Assembly (NCBI GenBank): GCA_010014525.1
Contig: RZZT01000002.1
Span: 1-50,923, forward strand
From: Candidatus Saccharimonadota bacterium
GTDB taxonomy: Bacteria > Patescibacteriota > Saccharimonadia > Saccharimonadales > Saccharimonadaceae
Length of the DNA stretch: 50,923 nt
Direction of reading: 5' to 3'
The position numbers and the translations under genes were made by a program. Position 1 is the first letter of the stretch. Each line of letters begins with the position of its first letter. The notes under the pieces are model-generated. The model was not told the DNA's origin and searched no databases. It saw only the letters and a program-made list of their open reading frames with translations. Shown piece after piece: positions 40,198-48,501 of the stretch.

Positions 40198-40249
40198 ATT
40201 CTAACACGGTGGTTTTTAAATTGCAATTTTAGCGCGATATTGATACAAT
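40198..40249. promoter_or_regulatory. Divergent promoters of topA and the GT4 gene sharing one -35 hexamer
   Basis: The palindrome TTGCAA (40221-40226) lies exactly 17 bp from -10 elements on both sides: TAGAAT on the minus strand (40198-40203, for topA) and TACAAT on the plus strand (40244-40249, for the GT4 gene, seven bases before its ATG). Both spacers are 17 bp. Confidence 0.75.
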
Positions 40250-40256
40250 ATGTCTT

Positions 40257-41579
40257 ATGAGAATCGTAATTGCATCCGACTTATTTTGGCCGACACTAAA
40301 CGGCATATCTGTTTTTAGTAAAAATTTAGCCGAAGGAATGAGCAAGCGCGGCCACGAAGTTGTTGTTTTTGCGCCCAGTCAAACTGGGAATTTCTACATT
40401 GAAGAAGTAGAAGGTTATAAAATCGTGCGTTTGAGCTCACTTAACTTCCCGTTTTATCATAATCAGACTTCGCCATTACCTCCGCCCAAAACGATTGTCG
40501 GCAGCATCAAAATGCCGCAAATATATATAAATAATGGCTATCGGCTGAGCCTAACGCCATATAAAGAAATTCGTGGCTATTTCAATCGCACACAGTTTCG
40601 CCCAGATGTTATACATATTCAGCTGCAGTTAACGATTGGCCAAGCAATGATGTCATACGCCTCACGACACAATATTCCGGTGGTCTCGACTAATCATTCT
40701 AGCCCCGAGAATCTATTTGATAACCTCAAACTTCTGGCACCGTTTTCACCAGTTATTAACCGCGTAGTTTTAGATTACACTAAGCGCTTCAACGTGCGCG
40801 CAGATTACACCACTATGCCGACCCAGCTGGCAATCAACCGGTACTACAAACATCCCGAAAGGGCCAAAATGCCAGTTGAAGCCGTCAGTAATGGCATCGA
40901 CTTAGCTAAATTTACACCCGAGCAACCGCCTAAGGAGTTTTATGACAGGTTTAAACTTTCAGATAAAAAGAAATATATTTGTCATATTGGTCGGGTTGAC
41001 GCCGAAAAACACATTAGCTCTCTGGTCGAAGCGTTCGCGCTGATTGCTGACAAAAATCCCGACACGGGCATGATAATTGTGGGTGACGGTACTGATATGA
41101 CGCATTTGCAAAATATAGCCTATCAGCTCAAAATCGCCGACCGTGTGCGTTTTATGGGCACTCAGTTAGGCGAAGATCTAGTGAATTTTCACCGCTTAGC
41201 GACGGTTTTTTGTAGTCCTAGCCCAACTGAAACGCAAGGGATTGTCTTTTTAGAGGCTGCGGCCTGTGGAAAGCCAGTTGTCGGGGTCGATGTTGGCGCG
41301 GTCAAAGAGATTTGCCAAGATGGAGTCAACGGCTTCTTGTGCGAAGCTGATAATTATGAACAAATTGCTGAGAGCCTAGATAAAATTTTGAATAGTAAAA
41401 AATTACGCGACGAGTTTTCTGGGGCTAGCCTTAAAATTATTAAACACCACGATTTAAATTTTACGCTTAATAAATTTGAGGAAATCTATCAGTTCGTATT
41501 AGATAAGAAGCAAGAAGAATCAGATAGTAAAATCTTTAATAGGTTTGCTGCTAAGTTTAAGTCCAAAAAATGGTTTTAA
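40257..41579 (+). CDS. GT4-family glycosyltransferase, probably lipid-acting
   Basis: 440 residues. GT-B fold: RIVIASDLFWPTLNGISVFSKNLAEGMSKRGHEVVVFAPS is the family N-terminus. A long insertion binds the acceptor side. The nucleotide-sugar half has CHIGRVDAEKHISSLVEAF and the E-x7-E motif in PSPTETQGIVFLEAAACGKPVVG. It resembles bacterial glucosyl-diacylglycerol synthases and phosphatidylinositol mannosyltransferases, so glycolipid synthesis at the inner membrane face is likely; donor and acceptor are not resolved. The last codons overlap the ABC-F start. Leaderless, divergent from topA. Confidence 0.9.
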   Translation: MRIVIASDLFWPTLNGISVFSKNLAEGMSKRGHEVVVFAPSQTGNFYIEEVEGYKIVRLSSLNFPFYHNQTSPLPPPKTIVGSIKMPQIYINNGYRLSLTPYKEIRGYFNRTQFRPDVIHIQLQLTIGQAMMSYASRHNIPVVSTNHSSPENLFDNLKLLAPFSPVINRVVLDYTKRFNVRADYTTMPTQLAINRYYKHPERAKMPVEAVSNGIDLAKFTPEQPPKEFYDRFKLSDKKKYICHIGRVDAEKHISSLVEAFALIADKNPDTGMIIVGDGTDMTHLQNIAYQLKIADRVRFMGTQLGEDLVNFHRLATVFCSPSPTETQGIVFLEAAACGKPVVGVDVGAVKEICQDGVNGFLCEADNYEQIAESLDKILNSKKLRDEFSGASLKIIKHHDLNFTLNKFEEIYQFVLDKKQEESDSKIFNRFAAKFKSKKWF

Positions 41580-43267
41580 ACGCCGAAATAACCGAAAAAT
41601 CGTTCGGTAGTAAAGTTTTGATGTCGAATATCCGGCTAAATGTTGATGATGGCGAAAAAATCGGCGTGATTGGCCGCAACGGAATTGGTAAAAGCACTCT
41701 GTTTGGGCTTTTGACGGGCGCGGATAAAGATTTCTCGGGCGAAATTATTTATCGCCGTGGTGCGGTACTCGCCAGCACGCAGCAGGAATATTCTGATGTC
41801 GGCGAACAAAATGTACTGGAATTTATCTTGAACGATTTGCCCGAATACTCACAGCTACACCATTTAATTACGGAGTTGCCTTTGACGATGGGCGATGACC
41901 TCGCACAAATTGAGAAATATTCCGACGCGCTAGAGCGTTTTCAGCAAAAGAATTTCCACTTTATCGAAGAAAAAATTATAGGTGAACTAGCGAATTTCAG
42001 TTTGGCTGGGTTTGAATCTAAAAAAATGAATCAGCTTTCAGGCGGTCAGAAACGCTTGGCCGATACAATTAAGATTATCTATTCACAGGCTGATTTAGCG
42101 CTGGTTGACGAGCCAACCAACTTTATGGATTATGCTGCCAAAGATCGATTCCTAGACTGGATGAAATCCACCAAGGGCGCAGTGCTGGTGATTACGCACG
42201 ACCGTGACGTTTTAAAACAAGTTGACAAAATTATTGAGTTACGTGATGGCGAGACAGTCGCTTTTAGCGGCAATTATGACGCGTATTTGAAACAAAATGC
42301 ATTTTCGACGACCAATAAAATGTCTGATTACGAATCGATTCAGCGCCGAATCGTTAATCTGCGCCAAAAAACCCGCGAATATCAGCGAATGAAGGAGCGC
42401 GCGCGTGACCCAGGCACGATTCAGCGATTCAAACGGCTCGAAAATAACGCACGAGCTGAATTGTCTCAGCTTGAAGGAGTCAAAAAACCGACTTTTTGGA
42501 TTGATAAAGAACACGTTGAAAATCTTGATTATAAGGCTGCCAAATCTTATGAAAAGTTTAAAGCTCGCAATGTCAAAATCTCGGTCGATAATTCAACCGA
42601 AAAATCGCGGCGAAGTTTGGTCAGAAGCGAGAAATTGGCGCTTGGCTATGGCGAGCTAGTAGACACTATTGAAGGTAAAAACGGCGCTAAGATGCTATTC
42701 GAAAATCTGAATTTTGATCTAAAAGTTGGTGGAATTATTGAACTACACGGTCGAAACGGCGCCGGCAAAAGTTCGCTTATCAAGGCAATTTTACATCCAG
42801 ATTCCCCCGCCTCGCCTTCTATCTACAATGGCGAAATCCAGATTGACCCAAATGTTGTAATTGGCGAATATACGCAAGAAATTACGCCGGAGTTTTTTAA
42901 GACCTCGCTGAAAGCAGCGGTTGAAAAGGTTTATTTAGACCAAAATCTGGAGATTTCCGAAACTAAGTTGCGTCAGATTCTACACCAATATTTGTTTAAT
43001 GAGGGTGACTTTGATTTACCGATTGCTCGGCTTTCTGGCGGTCAAAAAGCGCGGTTTCAGCTAATTAAGATGCTGTCTAGCGATCCTAACCTGTTGATCT
43101 TAGACGAGCCAACCTCGCACTTAGATCTACCAAGTATCGAAGAACTTGAAAGCGCACTCAAAAAGTACAGCGGTGCCGTATTCTTTGTGAGCCACGATGA
43201 GTATTTTCGCCAAGCGATGAAAAAAACCGACAAGGACTATCGAGTAGTTGAAATTGGTGAACGCTAA
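41570..43267 (+). CDS. ABC-F family ATPase
   Basis: 565 residues, two nucleotide-binding domains without membrane segments. NBD1: GRNGIGKSTLFGLLTG (about 36-51), LSGGQKRLADTIKII, LALVDEPTNFMDYAAK. NBD2: GRNGAGKSSLIKAI (about 395), LSGGQKARFQLIKML, LLILDEPTSHLDLPS. Between them is the charged P-site-tRNA interaction linker, with RQKTREYQRMKERARD and FKRLENNARAEL. ABC-F proteins act on the ribosome E site in translation rescue or antibiotic protection. In NBD1 the usual DEPTNHLD reads DEPTNFMD. It overlaps the GT4 gene by ten bases. Which ABC-F subclass (EttA, Uup, Msr/Vga-like) cannot be decided by eye. Confidence 0.92.
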   Translation: MVLNAEITEKSFGSKVLMSNIRLNVDDGEKIGVIGRNGIGKSTLFGLLTGADKDFSGEIIYRRGAVLASTQQEYSDVGEQNVLEFILNDLPEYSQLHHLITELPLTMGDDLAQIEKYSDALERFQQKNFHFIEEKIIGELANFSLAGFESKKMNQLSGGQKRLADTIKIIYSQADLALVDEPTNFMDYAAKDRFLDWMKSTKGAVLVITHDRDVLKQVDKIIELRDGETVAFSGNYDAYLKQNAFSTTNKMSDYESIQRRIVNLRQKTREYQRMKERARDPGTIQRFKRLENNARAELSQLEGVKKPTFWIDKEHVENLDYKAAKSYEKFKARNVKISVDNSTEKSRRSLVRSEKLALGYGELVDTIEGKNGAKMLFENLNFDLKVGGIIELHGRNGAGKSSLIKAILHPDSPASPSIYNGEIQIDPNVVIGEYTQEITPEFFKTSLKAAVEKVYLDQNLEISETKLRQILHQYLFNEGDFDLPIARLSGGQKARFQLIKMLSSDPNLLILDEPTSHLDLPSIEELESALKKYSGAVFFVSHDEYFRQAMKKTDKDYRVVEIGER

Positions 43268-43268
43268 A

Positions 43269-43302
43269 CTGAAAAATATCCACCCTTTTAAGGTGGATAT
43301 TT
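43269..43302 (-). terminator. Terminator between the ABC-F and glutaredoxin-like genes
   Basis: Perfect 11-bp stem AAATATCCACC/GGTGGATATTT (43274-43284 with 43292-43302). The minus-strand tail is T-rich; it may work for both convergent genes. Confidence 0.75.
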
Positions 43303-43305
43303 AGA

Positions 43306-43554
43306 TTAGAATCGTTCAATTTCGAGAAATTGAGTCAACTTTGGCCGGTCAAAACCGACTATGATTTCATCTCCAATCACCGTTACTGGTACGCCACGGA
43401 ATTCACCCCCCATTTTTTCTTTGAGTTCGGCCATTGCCGTGTCGTCTTGCTCGATGTCTTTCATTTCGAATTCGACTTTGTTGTGTTTTAGCCAATCGGC
43501 TTCTGCGTGGCAAAAGCTACACCAGCTTGTTGAGTACAAAATAACTTTATTCAT
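43306..43554 (-). CDS. Glutaredoxin-like protein
   Basis: 82 residues. Thioredoxin-fold protein with redox pair in YSTSWCSFCHAEADWL (CxxC at 12-15), cis-Pro in GVPVTVIGDEIIVGFD, and the C-terminal helix PKLTQFLE. Resembles the NrdH/glutaredoxin group of small dithiol reductants that serve ribonucleotide reductase or repair oxidised thiols. No reductase gene is adjacent. Leaderless: extended -10 TGATAAAAT ends six bases before the ATG. Confidence 0.88.
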   Translation of the reverse strand: MNKVILYSTSWCSFCHAEADWLKHNKVEFEMKDIEQDDTAMAELKEKMGGEFRGVPVTVIGDEIIVGFDRPKLTQFLEIERF

Positions 43555-43560
43555 ATAACT

Positions 43561-43569
43561 ATTTTATCA
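43561..43569 (-). promoter_or_regulatory. Extended -10 of the glutaredoxin-like gene, leaderless start
   Basis: Minus strand TGATAAAAT, TAAAAT at 43561-43566, six bases before the ATG at 43554. Confidence 0.6.
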
Positions 43570-43648
43570 TATTCTGCTGAAGATTGGCTTAAATTTGCTA
43601 CATTAATTCAACTTTAGAGCAGCAAAGTTGTTATACTAACTGCTAGGT

Positions 43649-43846
43649 TTAAGAATACTTGCGTGTCAAGTACCAGCCGCCGTCAATATCTTGATATACA
43701 AACAATTCCAAATTCAAATCAAGTGCCATCTGATAATCGGCCACTTTTTGCGCTTCAGCATGGCTACCATAGCGCCTTTTGCTGGTAGGTTTTTTAAACT
43801 CATAAGGTGTTAATTTAGCTTTTCGTTTATGATTTTTGCGAGGCAT
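43649..43846 (-). CDS. Small basic protein, 65 residues, unknown function
   Basis: Very basic (RKNHKRKAKL and TSKRRYGSH) with an aromatic C-terminal stretch (LELFVYQDIDGGWYLTRKYS). Possibly binds RNA or a ribosome. It starts four bases after the dihydrouridine synthase stop, so it is co-transcribed and translationally coupled with that tRNA-modifying enzyme. I recognise no family; the context hints at tRNA or ribosome biology. Confidence 0.7.
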   Translation of the reverse strand: MPRKNHKRKAKLTPYEFKKPTSKRRYGSHAEAQKVADYQMALDLNLELFVYQDIDGGWYLTRKYS

Positions 43847-43849
43847 GAT

Positions 43850-44926
43850 TTAAGTCTTACTTTTTAATGCTTTGTTTTTGTGATATTCTTCTGACACCCG
43901 CGCATAATTTTCTATCATATCTTCATAATTTTCACCAAATTCGGCTAAAACTTGCCTAACTTCATCAGTATTTTTAGTGAGCATTAGTTGTGCCCGCAAA
44001 TCGCTCGCCCCTTTGAAATTGCGAACATAAATCTTAAAGAATCGTTTCAACGGCTCAAATTTACGCGGATTACTCTCCGTATTGTGTTTATCAAATAGAT
44101 CTAGATGCTGATTTAACAAATTCATATAATCTTGGCGCGAATGCCCACCCTCAGACTTTTCAAAACAAAACGGATCCTCAAAAATGCCTCGGCCAATCAT
44201 AATACCATCGATTCCGGGGTGCGCGCGCCAAAGTTCCATTCCCTGTTGGCAATTTTTAACATCGCCGTTAATTTGCAATAGTGTTTTTGGCGCAATCTCA
44301 TCACGTAATGCTAGAATTTCATCAATCAACTCAAAATGGGCCGGAACTTTGCTCATTTCTTTTTTAGTGCGCAGATGAACCGTTAAAACCTCAATTTTTT
44401 GCTCCAGAAGGAGCTTCAGCCAGTCGCGGAACTCCTCTACTCGTAAATATCCAAGCCGAGTTTTTACCGAAATCGGCAACCCAGATTCTTTCGCTGCTGC
44501 AATAATTTCTCTGGCCAAATCTGGAGTTTGAATTATTCCACTACCGCCGCCACTTTTAACTACGGCTTTGTCTGGACAACCAAAATTTAGGTCAATCGCC
44601 TTGAATCCCAACTCAGGTAATTTATGAGCCATAAACTTAATATCGGCTGGCCTCGAACCCCAAATCTGCGCTACTAATTTATTTTTCTCATCGGGCGTAA
44701 AAGTTAATCTTCCGCGCGTGCTGTGAATTCCTTTTGGACTAGCAAAACTACTTGCATTAGTGAATTCGGTGTAAAAAACCTCTGGCTCGGCGGCGATAGA
44801 AACTACATGTCGAAATGCTACATCCGTCACGGCCTCCATCGGCGCCAAGCTAAAAAACGGCAGCTGCTCGCCCGCTCCATTCTGCCCAGCTTGGGCTACG
44901 ACATTTTGCCAAAATTCACTCCTCAT
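43850..44926 (-). CDS. tRNA-dihydrouridine synthase
   Basis: 358 residues, DusA/B/C superfamily. FMN-dependent TIM barrel that reduces uridine in tRNA D loops. FSLAPMEAVTDVAFRHVV (about 25) is the FMN-binding start; GCPDKAVVKSGGGSGI carries the catalytic Cys. PISVKTRLGY, LTVHLRTK (for the usual HxR) and INGDVKN followed by GIMIGRGIFEDPF complete the barrel. The C-terminal ~100 residues form the helical tRNA-recognition domain. Which U position it acts on is not clear; DusB-like is the likeliest. The ATG is six bases after TATAAT, so it is leaderless. Confidence 0.92.
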   Translation of the reverse strand: MRSEFWQNVVAQAGQNGAGEQLPFFSLAPMEAVTDVAFRHVVSIAAEPEVFYTEFTNASSFASPKGIHSTRGRLTFTPDEKNKLVAQIWGSRPADIKFMAHKLPELGFKAIDLNFGCPDKAVVKSGGGSGIIQTPDLAREIIAAAKESGLPISVKTRLGYLRVEEFRDWLKLLLEQKIEVLTVHLRTKKEMSKVPAHFELIDEILALRDEIAPKTLLQINGDVKNCQQGMELWRAHPGIDGIMIGRGIFEDPFCFEKSEGGHSRQDYMNLLNQHLDLFDKHNTESNPRKFEPLKRFFKIYVRNFKGASDLRAQLMLTKNTDEVRQVLAEFGENYEDMIENYARVSEEYHKNKALKSKT

Positions 44927-44932
44927 CTTTAT

Positions 44933-44941
44933 ATTATAGCA
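44933..44941 (-). promoter_or_regulatory. Extended -10 of the dihydrouridine synthase gene, leaderless start
   Basis: Minus strand TGCTATAAT, TATAAT at 44933-44938, followed by ATAAAG and the ATG at 44926. Confidence 0.65.
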
Positions 44942-45047
44942 TAATTTCTCCGAGCAAAAATAAAACCCACCCCATATAGAACGAGCTAAATATTATAAAC
45001 TCTTTTAGGTCGGATTACGCAGACTACTCAAATAGCCAATTTCTCTA

Positions 45048-45076
45048 TTGAAAAATACTAAAAAATATGCTATAAT
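45048..45076 (+). promoter_or_regulatory. Promoter of the DEAD-box helicase gene
   Basis: -35 TTGAAA (45048-45053), 17-bp spacer, extended -10 TGCTATAAT (TATAAT at 45071-45076). It is followed by a leader of about 70 bases, unusual among first genes of this window. Confidence 0.85.
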
Positions 45077-45101
45077 AAGAAGACAATCAATTAAAACAAA
45101 T

Positions 45102-45114
45102 ATTCAGACTGAAT
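45102..45114. repeat. Palindromic leader motif, copy 2
   Basis: ATTCAGACTGAAT, a perfect hyphenated palindrome (ATTCAG/CTGAAT) in the DEAD-box mRNA leader. Copy 1 is at 3470-3482. Confidence 0.45.
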
Positions 45115-45152
45115 GCTAATTCCCTTGTATTTATGACGAATAGAAGGAAATT

Positions 45153-46613
45153 ATGCAGAAAAAACAGCAATTTAAAGGCGGTTCAAACCAGAACCGTGGG
45201 CCCAGAAACGGCAACCGTTCGGGCGTATATAACCGCGGCAATTCGCGAAATAAAACTGGCAATCGCCGGAAAGCGTATATCGACCCAAGCAAATTTATCA
45301 ATAAAAATGTAGTGCAGTTAGAGGAAAAACCACAGTTTGATGAATCCGTTAAATTCGCCGAATTCGGCTTCAACGAAGCTATTCAGGCAAATCTTGACCG
45401 AGCTGGCTTCACTCACCCGAGCGAAATTCAGAAAAAAGCGATTCCGGTAGCGATGACTGGTCGCGACGTGATTGGCCTCGCCAACACCGGTACTGGTAAA
45501 ACTATCGCCTTTTTGATGCCGATTTTGCACCAAATGATGGAGCAAAAAACCAATAACCCAGCCGTTTTAGACTTGACGTCTGAAAGCGGCAAGAGCCACG
45601 CGCCACGCGCCAAAAAATCTAGCGCTTTAATCTTGGCGCCGACTCGTGAGCTAGCGCAGCAGATTCACGAAGAATTCAAGAAATTTGGCCAAAAAACCGG
45701 TTTGTATTCTGCCCTTTTGGTAGGTGGTGTAAATATCCAAGGTCAGTTTAGAGACCTTCGCCGTAATCCGCAAATCATAATTGGTACTCCTGGCCGCGTA
45801 AAAGACCACTTGAACCGCGGTAGCGTGAACTTGAATACTGTTAAGTTCTTTGTTCTAGACGAGGCTGACCGTATGCTTGACATGGGCTTTGTGAACGATA
45901 TTCGCCAGATTGCATCTGACCTTCCTAAGGAACGCCAGACATTCTGCTTTAGCGCGACTTTTAGCGCCGAAGTGCAAAAAATTGCCGAAGAGCTGATGAA
46001 CGATGCCGAGATGGTTTCGACAAGTGTTAATCAAACTGCTGACCATATTTATCAAGATGTAGTTGAGTTCAGTGGTAGTGCGGATCGTAAGAACCAATTA
46101 ATTTCGTTGCTCAATAAAGATGAATTTGAAAAAGTTATTATCTTTGGTGAAACTAAATTTGGTGTGCAACGCTTGAGCGATGAGCTCGAAAAGAGTGGAA
46201 TCTCTTCACGTGCAATTCACGGTGATAAGAACCAGGGCCAGCGCAACCGAGTAATCCGCCAGTTCAAAAACGATGAAGTCGATGTTCTGGTTGCTACAGA
46301 TGTGGCGGCGCGCGGACTCGACATTCCAAATGTTAGCCACGTGATTAATTATGACATTCCGCAGGCGTATGATGACTATATTCACCGCATCGGCCGAACT
46401 GGTCGTGCTGGTAAATCGGGCACGGCTTACACTTTTGTGCCAGAAACGAAGCCTCAACAATCTGCTAAGAGGCCAAGCGACGTCAGAGTCGGTAATAATC
46501 CACGCCGACCTTTTAAGAAATCTGTGCCACGCATGCAGGGCGAAAATTCCGGCAAGAACTACCGAGCCAATTATAACGGCAAGCGTAGCAAGCGCGAAAC
46601 TAGCGAAGGATAA
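45153..46613 (+). CDS. DEAD-box ATP-dependent RNA helicase
   Basis: 486 residues, RhlE/DeaD group. The N-terminal ~50 residues are Gln/Asn/Arg/Gly-rich, with RG-type spacing likely to bind RNA. Motor motifs: Q motif GFTHPSEIQKKAIP, I ANTGTGKT, Ia APTRELAQQ, Ib GGVNIQG then TPGRVKDHL, II DEADRMLDMG, III SAT, IV VIIFGETK, V ATDVAARGLDIP and VI HRIGRTGRAGKSG. A basic low-complexity tail of ~60 residues follows. Likely acts in ribosome assembly or mRNA unfolding. Preceded by an AAGGAA site and a ~70-base leader, which suggests cold- or auto-regulation. Confidence 0.95.
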   Translation: MQKKQQFKGGSNQNRGPRNGNRSGVYNRGNSRNKTGNRRKAYIDPSKFINKNVVQLEEKPQFDESVKFAEFGFNEAIQANLDRAGFTHPSEIQKKAIPVAMTGRDVIGLANTGTGKTIAFLMPILHQMMEQKTNNPAVLDLTSESGKSHAPRAKKSSALILAPTRELAQQIHEEFKKFGQKTGLYSALLVGGVNIQGQFRDLRRNPQIIIGTPGRVKDHLNRGSVNLNTVKFFVLDEADRMLDMGFVNDIRQIASDLPKERQTFCFSATFSAEVQKIAEELMNDAEMVSTSVNQTADHIYQDVVEFSGSADRKNQLISLLNKDEFEKVIIFGETKFGVQRLSDELEKSGISSRAIHGDKNQGQRNRVIRQFKNDEVDVLVATDVAARGLDIPNVSHVINYDIPQAYDDYIHRIGRTGRAGKSGTAYTFVPETKPQQSAKRPSDVRVGNNPRRPFKKSVPRMQGENSGKNYRANYNGKRSKRETSEG

Positions 46614-46655
46614 ACAATATAAAAGCTACTGTAAAAAGTAGCTTTTATATTGTTT
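46612..46655 (+). terminator. Long perfect hairpin terminator of the DEAD-box gene
   Basis: Nineteen-bp perfect stem (46612-46630 with 46637-46655), loop of six; the stem begins within the stop codon. Its AT-rich base (ACAATATAAAAGCTACT) replaces a separate U tract. Confidence 0.75.
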
Positions 46656-46698
46656 GAGGGGCTCAGCTAACACTGGCGCGAACCCAGTAAGTCTAGCT

Positions 46699-48501
46699 TT
46701 AGCTTTCCTCAAACTGTGAATTGTAAAGCTTGGCATAGCGCCCGCCAAGTTCGATCAGTTCGCTATGTGTGCCCTGCTCTGCGATATTTCCTTTATCCAT
46801 CACGAGAATTAAATCAGCATTTCGAATTGTGCTCAAGCGGTGAGCAATCACAAAACTGGTGCGGCCGTGAGTTAATTTATCCATCGCCGATTGAATGGCT
46901 GCTTCGGTGCGGGTGTCAACAGAGCTAGTTGCTTCATCCAAAATCATCATTGGTGCATCCGCTAGGATTGCTCGAGCGATTGTCAAGAGCTGCTTTTCTC
47001 CGGCTGAGATATTGTCAACGTCCTCTGAGATAACTGTATCGTATCCATCCGGCAGGGTGCGAATGAAGTGGTCGGCGTGTGCCGCTTGGGCCGCTGCCAC
47101 GATTTCTTCGCGCGTAGCGTCGGGCTTGCCATAGCTTAAGTTTTCGGCAATAGTGCCGCTGAATAGCCACGTATCCTGCAATACCATTCCAAACTGTGCT
47201 CGTACGTCTTCGCGGCTCAGTTTTTTGATATCAACTCCATCAATCGTAATTTTCCCCGAATCAATTTCGTAAAAGCGCATAAGTAAATTCACTAAAGTTG
47301 TTTTACCCGCACCGGTTGGGCCAACGATTGCTACGTTTTGGTGAGGCTTAACTTTAGCTGTGAAATTTGAAATAATCGGCTCACCTTGTTTGTATGAAAA
47401 ATTAACATTATCAAACACAACAGACCCTTTGACTCTAGCGGGCAATTTATGCTCAGTAGAATCTTTGGACTGCTCCTCGGCCTCAAGAAAACCAAATACA
47501 CGCTCCGCCGCCGCCACTGTTGACTGCACGACTGTCATCGAGTTAGCAACTTGAGATAGCGGCTGAGTGAATTGACTCATATATTGGATAAACGCCAAAA
47601 TATCACCGATTGAAATCTGCCCATTTATTGCCCTGATTCCACCAATCACGGCAATTGCTACGTCACCGATTCGGCTAACGAAGCTCATCATCGGCATCAT
47701 AAGTCCGCCAAAGAATTGTGAATACCAAGCGCTTTTGAGCATATTTTCATTAATTTTATTGAACGTCGCGATTGATTTTTTCTCGCCGTTGTAGGCTTTC
47801 ATAATCTCGTGCGATCCCAAAATCTCTTCTACGTGACCATTGATACGGCCTGTTTCGCGCTGTAAATCGGCAAAATATTTCTGTGAAGATTTCATTATGA
47901 AACTAATTAGCGCTAATGAAATTGGTACAATTACAATTGCAATCAGCGTCATTTCCCAGCTGATTCGTAGCATCATGATTGCCACGCCAATGAGAGTCAC
48001 AGTTGATGTAATGATTTGCACTAAGCTTTGCGATAAATTCTGGCCAACAATTTCTAAGTCGTTCGTGACGAGCGAAACAATATCGCCGGTCTCGGTTTTG
48101 TCAAAATATGAAAGCGGTAGCCGAGCAATCTTTTTTGATAATTGTTCACGTAAATTAAATGTAATTCGCTGAGAAATGTAGCTCATCACCCAACTTTGGA
48201 GGTAATTGAAAGTTGCCGATAGTATATATAGCCCAATCAGGATAAAGCCAATTCGTGAAACCTCAGCAAGATCAATCGCAAAAACCGGACCTTTGGCGGT
48301 CATTTTCAGGCCATTGGCCACAGCATTTGTCATATCTCCAATTAGTTGCGGAGCAAAAATTGTAAAGACGGCGCTAATCACGGCTGCGATAATCACCAAC
48401 GGCAACCGAATTTTAAACGGTTTTAGATATACGAATAATTTTCTAATTGTTCCGCTAAAATCTTTAGCTTTTTGTTGCGGATGGCGATTTCTTGGTCCCA
48501 T
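46699..48501 (-). CDS. ABC exporter, membrane plus ATPase half, partner A
   Basis: 600 residues. Type IV ABC fold: six membrane helices (about 30-320), then the nucleotide-binding domain with Walker A GPTGAGKTTLVNLLMR (about 385), Q loop FGMVLQDTWLF, signature ISAGEKQLLTIARA (deviating from LSGGQ), intact Walker B/Glu MMILDEATSSVDTRTE and H loop IAHRLST. It keeps the catalytic Glu, while the partner downstream of the promoter (48501-50366) does not, so they should work as an asymmetric heterodimer. It overlaps the partner gene by one base. Likely a multidrug or lipid exporter. Confidence 0.93.
   Translation of the reverse strand: MGPRNRHPQQKAKDFSGTIRKLFVYLKPFKIRLPLVIIAAVISAVFTIFAPQLIGDMTNAVANGLKMTAKGPVFAIDLAEVSRIGFILIGLYILSATFNYLQSWVMSYISQRITFNLREQLSKKIARLPLSYFDKTETGDIVSLVTNDLEIVGQNLSQSLVQIITSTVTLIGVAIMMLRISWEMTLIAIVIVPISLALISFIMKSSQKYFADLQRETGRINGHVEEILGSHEIMKAYNGEKKSIATFNKINENMLKSAWYSQFFGGLMMPMMSFVSRIGDVAIAVIGGIRAINGQISIGDILAFIQYMSQFTQPLSQVANSMTVVQSTVAAAERVFGFLEAEEQSKDSTEHKLPARVKGSVVFDNVNFSYKQGEPIISNFTAKVKPHQNVAIVGPTGAGKTTLVNLLMRFYEIDSGKITIDGVDIKKLSREDVRAQFGMVLQDTWLFSGTIAENLSYGKPDATREEIVAAAQAAHADHFIRTLPDGYDTVISEDVDNISAGEKQLLTIARAILADAPMMILDEATSSVDTRTEAAIQSAMDKLTHGRTSFVIAHRLSTIRNADLILVMDKGNIAEQGTHSELIELGGRYAKLYNSQFEES

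Noticed and set aside
43609-43630. CAACTTT/AAAGTTG hairpin after the 65-residue protein gene as a terminator
   Set aside because: There is no T-rich tail on either strand.
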